DNA from: Gp6-AA40 sp046732795
GTDB lineage: Bacteria > Acidobacteriota > Vicinamibacteria > Vicinamibacterales > UBA2999
Length of the DNA: 8,715 nucleotides
Assembly (NCBI GenBank): GCA_046732795.1
Contig: JBKPNV010000326.1
Coordinates: 1-8,715, forward strand
Direction: 5' to 3'
The notes beneath the pieces are model-generated. The model did no database searches. It saw nothing but the letters and a program-made list of their open reading frames with translations, and was not told the DNA's origin. Positions 6,922 through 8,715 of the stretch are shown here, piece by piece. The position numbers and the translations under genes were made by a program. Within the stretch, counting starts at the first letter, position 1; every line of letters starts with the position of its first letter.

Positions 6922-8061
6922 CTACCCCAGTTCGAAGACGACGGCGCGCGCGTTCTCGAGCACGCATCGATGGACCCGCCTCAGGTGCTGTTCGAAGAGC
7001 GGATACGTGTCGAAGAACCAGAAGGCCGGCCACAGCAACGCGAAATGGGTGGCGCCGGCGGTGCGCAGCCGTGTGAGCTCAGCGATAGCGTGGGCATCGT
7101 CGGCGGGCGGACCGAAGTACTGGCCCTGCTTCTCGACGAAGGGGAGGCGAACTCGTCCGGCAATCGACCGACCGAACCCTCCCTCGTCGAGGTCGGCGAC
7201 GATAACCACCGCCTCCGGCGATGTAACCGCTGCCAGTTCTTCCTCCACCATATGGACCGAGTGCGCGTGATGGCTGCCACCGTGCCATTTGTTGGCGCGG
7301 AGCGTGTGCCGCCCCGGCACGATGAAGTGATACGACGGAGGGCTGCCGAGATGGTCCACCGATGTGTATCCGAACTTGCGCAGCACAGACGTGGCCTCTT
7401 CGAGCGCATCGTCTGTGATCAGCTCGATGAAAATCTGTGGCTGATACTCGCGCAGGAGCGTCGGCGCGCTGCGGAGCACTCCCATCTCCATGCCTTCGAC
7501 ATCAATCTTGAGAAACGTCACCGGAAGGGACGGCAACGAGGGCGCGAGTTCAGCCATCAGGTCATCGAGACGCCGAAGCTCAACGCGCTCGCCCGCGGCT
7601 GCCGCTGCCTGCCCAGGTACGATGTGGCTCGCGCCGATGTTGCCGCCGTGTTCGTCGCGCAACGCCATTGCGCCGACCACGTCGGTATCGCTGATGCCCA
7701 CGGGCACGACGGTGGTCCGCCCTCCCAGGTCGTTCGCATCGATGTTGCGCCGCAGAATCGGATGCAGGCGGGGGTTGGGCTCAATCGCCACGACGTGATC
7801 GGCGCAGAAACGGCCGAAAAACACGGCGTGGTTGCCGATATTGCTGCCCACGTCGAGGTAGATCCCGCCACTCGGTCCTACCATCGCGATGTACTCGAGC
7901 TGATCGATTTCCCAGAATGTTTTCCGGGTTCGGATGACATACGCGATCTTGTCGTTGGCGTCGTGGCCCTCCAGGCGTACGCGCACCGCGCTCTCGTCAC
8001 CAGACCACCAGGCGTTGCAGGTGAAGCTGGTCGCGGTTGGTGCGTGCCGCACGGGCGCCAT
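6922..8061 (-). CDS. FkbM-family SAM-dependent methyltransferase with extra C-terminal domain
   Basis: The 379-residue product has the FkbM layout. SAM-binding motif I is YLDVGSNIGNH (68-78), followed by the acidic ribose-binding residue E94 in VVAIEPNP, and LKIDVEGME (184-192) precedes the final strand QIFIEL (209-214). FkbM proteins usually O-methylate sugars or polyketide hydroxyls; the acceptor here is unknown. A surface-glycan acceptor is suggested only by the neighbouring genes. There is no signal peptide, so it is cytosolic. The methyltransferase core ends near residue 250. Residues 272-378 form a second domain with VIVADLDEGG, PFVEKQGQYFGPP, LLWPAFWFFD and a VVFEL end, which I recall seeing in other glycan-related proteins but cannot name. 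The ATG at 8061 is preceded by an AGGT site 13 nt upstream, inside an inverted repeat. The gene is separated from the synthase by 317 bp and may be its own transcription unit. Confidence 0.88.
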   Translation of the reverse strand: MAPVRHAPTATSFTCNAWWSGDESAVRVRLEGHDANDKIAYVIRTRKTFWEIDQLEYIAMVGPSGGIYLDVGSNIGNHAVFFGRFCADHVVAIEPNPRLHPILRRNIDANDLGGRTTVVPVGISDTDVVGAMALRDEHGGNIGASHIVPGQAAAAAGERVELRRLDDLMAELAPSLPSLPVTFLKIDVEGMEMGVLRSAPTLLREYQPQIFIELITDDALEEATSVLRKFGYTSVDHLGSPPSYHFIVPGRHTLRANKWHGGSHHAHSVHMVEEELAAVTSPEAVVIVADLDEGGFGRSIAGRVRLPFVEKQGQYFGPPADDAHAIAELTRLRTAGATHFALLWPAFWFFDTYPLFEQHLRRVHRCVLENARAVVFELG

Positions 8062-8080
8062 CAGGTGCTACATTACCTGA
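8061..8080. promoter_or_regulatory. Inverted repeat over the methyltransferase ribosome site and start
   Basis: TCAGGT and ACCTGA form perfect 6-bp arms around an 8-nt spacer. Read in the minus-strand mRNA, the first arm contains the AGGT Shine-Dalgarno-like element and the second arm ends on the A of the ATG start codon. The repeat could be an operator at the transcription start or a small hairpin hiding the initiation region. Both are inferences from position. Confidence 0.35.
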
Positions 8081-8086
8081 CTCCGC

Positions 8087-8115
8087 GTCATATTCGGATC
8101 GCATGAGATTGTCTC
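8087..8115 (-). promoter_or_regulatory. Candidate sigma-70-type promoter for the methyltransferase
   Basis: On the minus strand GAGACA (8115-8110) and TATGAC (8092-8087) are 17 nt apart, each matching four of six consensus bases. Transcription would start near 8080, at the edge of the inverted repeat, with a leader of about 20 nt. The matches are modest, and high-GC bacteria often use divergent promoters. Confidence 0.25.
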
Positions 8116-8135
8116 CAGCCCTCGAAGTGTGTTGT

Positions 8136-8142
8136 GGAAGGA
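8136..8142 (+). promoter_or_regulatory. Strong Shine-Dalgarno that selects the GTG start at 8150
   Basis: GGAAGGA lies 7 nt before GTG 8150. Other in-frame starts (TTG 8132, GTG 8129) lie upstream of or beside this site and lack such a signal, so GTG 8150 is the favoured start of the right-hand gene. Confidence 0.6.
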
Positions 8143-8149
8143 TGGCAGC

Positions 8150-8715
8150 GTGAAGGCGGCCCTGCAGTGGGCCATGCTGGCGGGCGCTCTCGCGCTGCTG
8201 AATGCGTCGCTGACGTTCGAAAACGTCTGGCCAACGCTGTCGGTCCAGTTGAGTGCGGCGCTGTCTATCGAGGTAGCGCTCTGCGTGCTGGCCATCATCG
8301 TGGCCGCCCGCTGGTTCCGGACGCCCTCGCCGCTGGCCGTGCGGATTCTCGCTGCGATCTGGGTCCTCCTCGTGATCGGGCGCTACGAGGACGTGACCGC
8401 CCGATCGCTCTATGGTCGTGACATCAATCTGTATTGGGATCTCCGAAATCTGCCGAGCGTGGGTGCAATGCTGTCGTCTGTGGCGAAGCCGTGGCTGGTG
8501 GCAGCCACCATTGCGGGCGTCTCATTAGTACCGCTCATCATCTACCTGCCACTGTGGTGGGCGCTTCGCTGTGTCACCAATGCGTCGAAAGACTCGCGGG
8601 TCCGGCATGTGCTGACCGCCATTACAGGCGGAGTCGTCGTCGTGGGCGCCGCGCAGGCCCTCGGCGTACCGGTGCCGCGTAACCTGCGCGTCGTCGAACC
8701 GGTGACGGGCGTCTA
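8150..8715 (+). CDS. Membrane N-terminus of a probable sulfatase-like hydrolase/transferase (partial)
   Basis: From GTG 8150 the frame is open to the right edge and gives 188 residues. It is strongly hydrophobic, with about five helices (4-22, 38-56, 62-78, 113-138, 153-171). Between helices 3 and 4 lies a GRYEDVTARSLYGRDINLYW segment (77-96). I recall this segment from membrane-anchored sulfatase/alkaline-phosphatase superfamily proteins, in which such an N-terminal membrane part precedes a periplasmic catalytic domain. That catalytic domain would be outside this window, so the activity (sulfatase, phosphoethanolamine or phosphoglycerol transfer) cannot be judged. It is transcribed divergently from the methyltransferase with 88 bp between the starts. 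A role in modifying envelope glycans would fit the neighbourhood but is inference. No promoter could be identified with confidence. Confidence 0.6.
   Translation, partial: MKAALQWAMLAGALALLNASLTFENVWPTLSVQLSAALSIEVALCVLAIIVAARWFRTPSPLAVRILAAIWVLLVIGRYEDVTARSLYGRDINLYWDLRNLPSVGAMLSSVAKPWLVAATIAGVSLVPLIIYLPLWWALRCVTNASKDSRVRHVLTAITGGVVVVGAAQALGVPVPRNLRVVEPVTGV

Noticed and set aside
6605..7033. 143-residue N-terminal extension of the synthase up to an ATG at 7033
   Set aside because: It would overlap the methyltransferase gene by more than 100 bp. The translation is Arg/Ser/Cys-rich with no family similarity, and a better start with a ribosome site lies at 6604.
6827..7270. Plus-strand frame starting with TTG in the intergenic gap
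   Set aside because: Its first 30 residues look plausible and a GAGG lies upstream, but about three quarters of it is antisense to the methyltransferase and no domain is visible.
6970..8106. 378-codon plus-strand open frame
   Set aside because: It is antisense to almost the whole methyltransferase, whose SAM-binding and LKIDVEG motifs are clear. The plus-strand product shows no recognisable domain.
8068..8298. Minus-strand 76-codon frame opposite the right-hand gene, and plus-strand frames from 8134 and 8434
   Set aside because: The plus frame from GTG 8150 encodes a coherent multi-helix membrane protein with a strong ribosome site; these others are shadows of it.
1..8715. CRISPR array, tRNA/rRNA genes, insertion sequences or attachment sites
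   Set aside because: No regularly spaced repeats, transposase motifs, terminal inverted repeats or tRNA-like folds were seen on either strand by eye.

Overview
The window is high-GC bacterial DNA, densely coding, with four genes in a row on the minus strand and a fifth that starts divergently at the right edge. Gene content (a GH/GT2 fusion synthase, NHL repeats with internal DGGPA motifs, an FkbM-type methyltransferase and a GRYxDVTA-type membrane protein) suggests a soil-type bacterium. Acidobacteriota such as the Vicinamibacteria is my tentative guess; no rRNA or marker gene here can confirm it.

Layout, in the direction of minus-strand transcription (right to left): (1) 8061-6922, an FkbM-family SAM methyltransferase with an extra C-terminal domain of about 105 residues. 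(2) A 317-bp gap, 6921-6605, with an AT-richer patch. (3) 6604-2798, a 1268-residue multidomain membrane protein: TIM-barrel glycoside hydrolase-like domain, GT2 glycosyltransferase, a membrane region of about five helices that encloses a family-specific cytosolic domain, and a C-terminal NHL beta-propeller predicted to be periplasmic. (4) 2798-975, a half-size ABC exporter whose start codon overlaps the stop of gene 3 in TAATG. (5) 961 to the left edge, a GT-B-like glycosyltransferase, cut by the window after 320 residues. On the plus strand from 8150 to the right edge lies the membrane-embedded N-terminus of what is probably a sulfatase/phosphotransferase-type hydrolase (catalytic part outside the window).

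Functional reading (inference): genes 3-5 form a tight operon for making and exporting a surface or periplasmic glycan. The GT2 synthase would polymerise it, the fused GH-like domain would trim, branch or transglycosylate it, the ABC exporter would flip the product or a lipid-linked precursor, and the GT-B enzyme would add sugars. The methyltransferase could cap or decorate the product. The logic resembles NdvB/NdvA-type glucan systems, in which a GH-GT fusion pairs with an ABC half-transporter, but the families differ. The most unusual item is the NHL propeller appended across the membrane from the GT2 catalytic core. No mobile elements, CRISPR arrays, tRNA or rRNA genes were seen.
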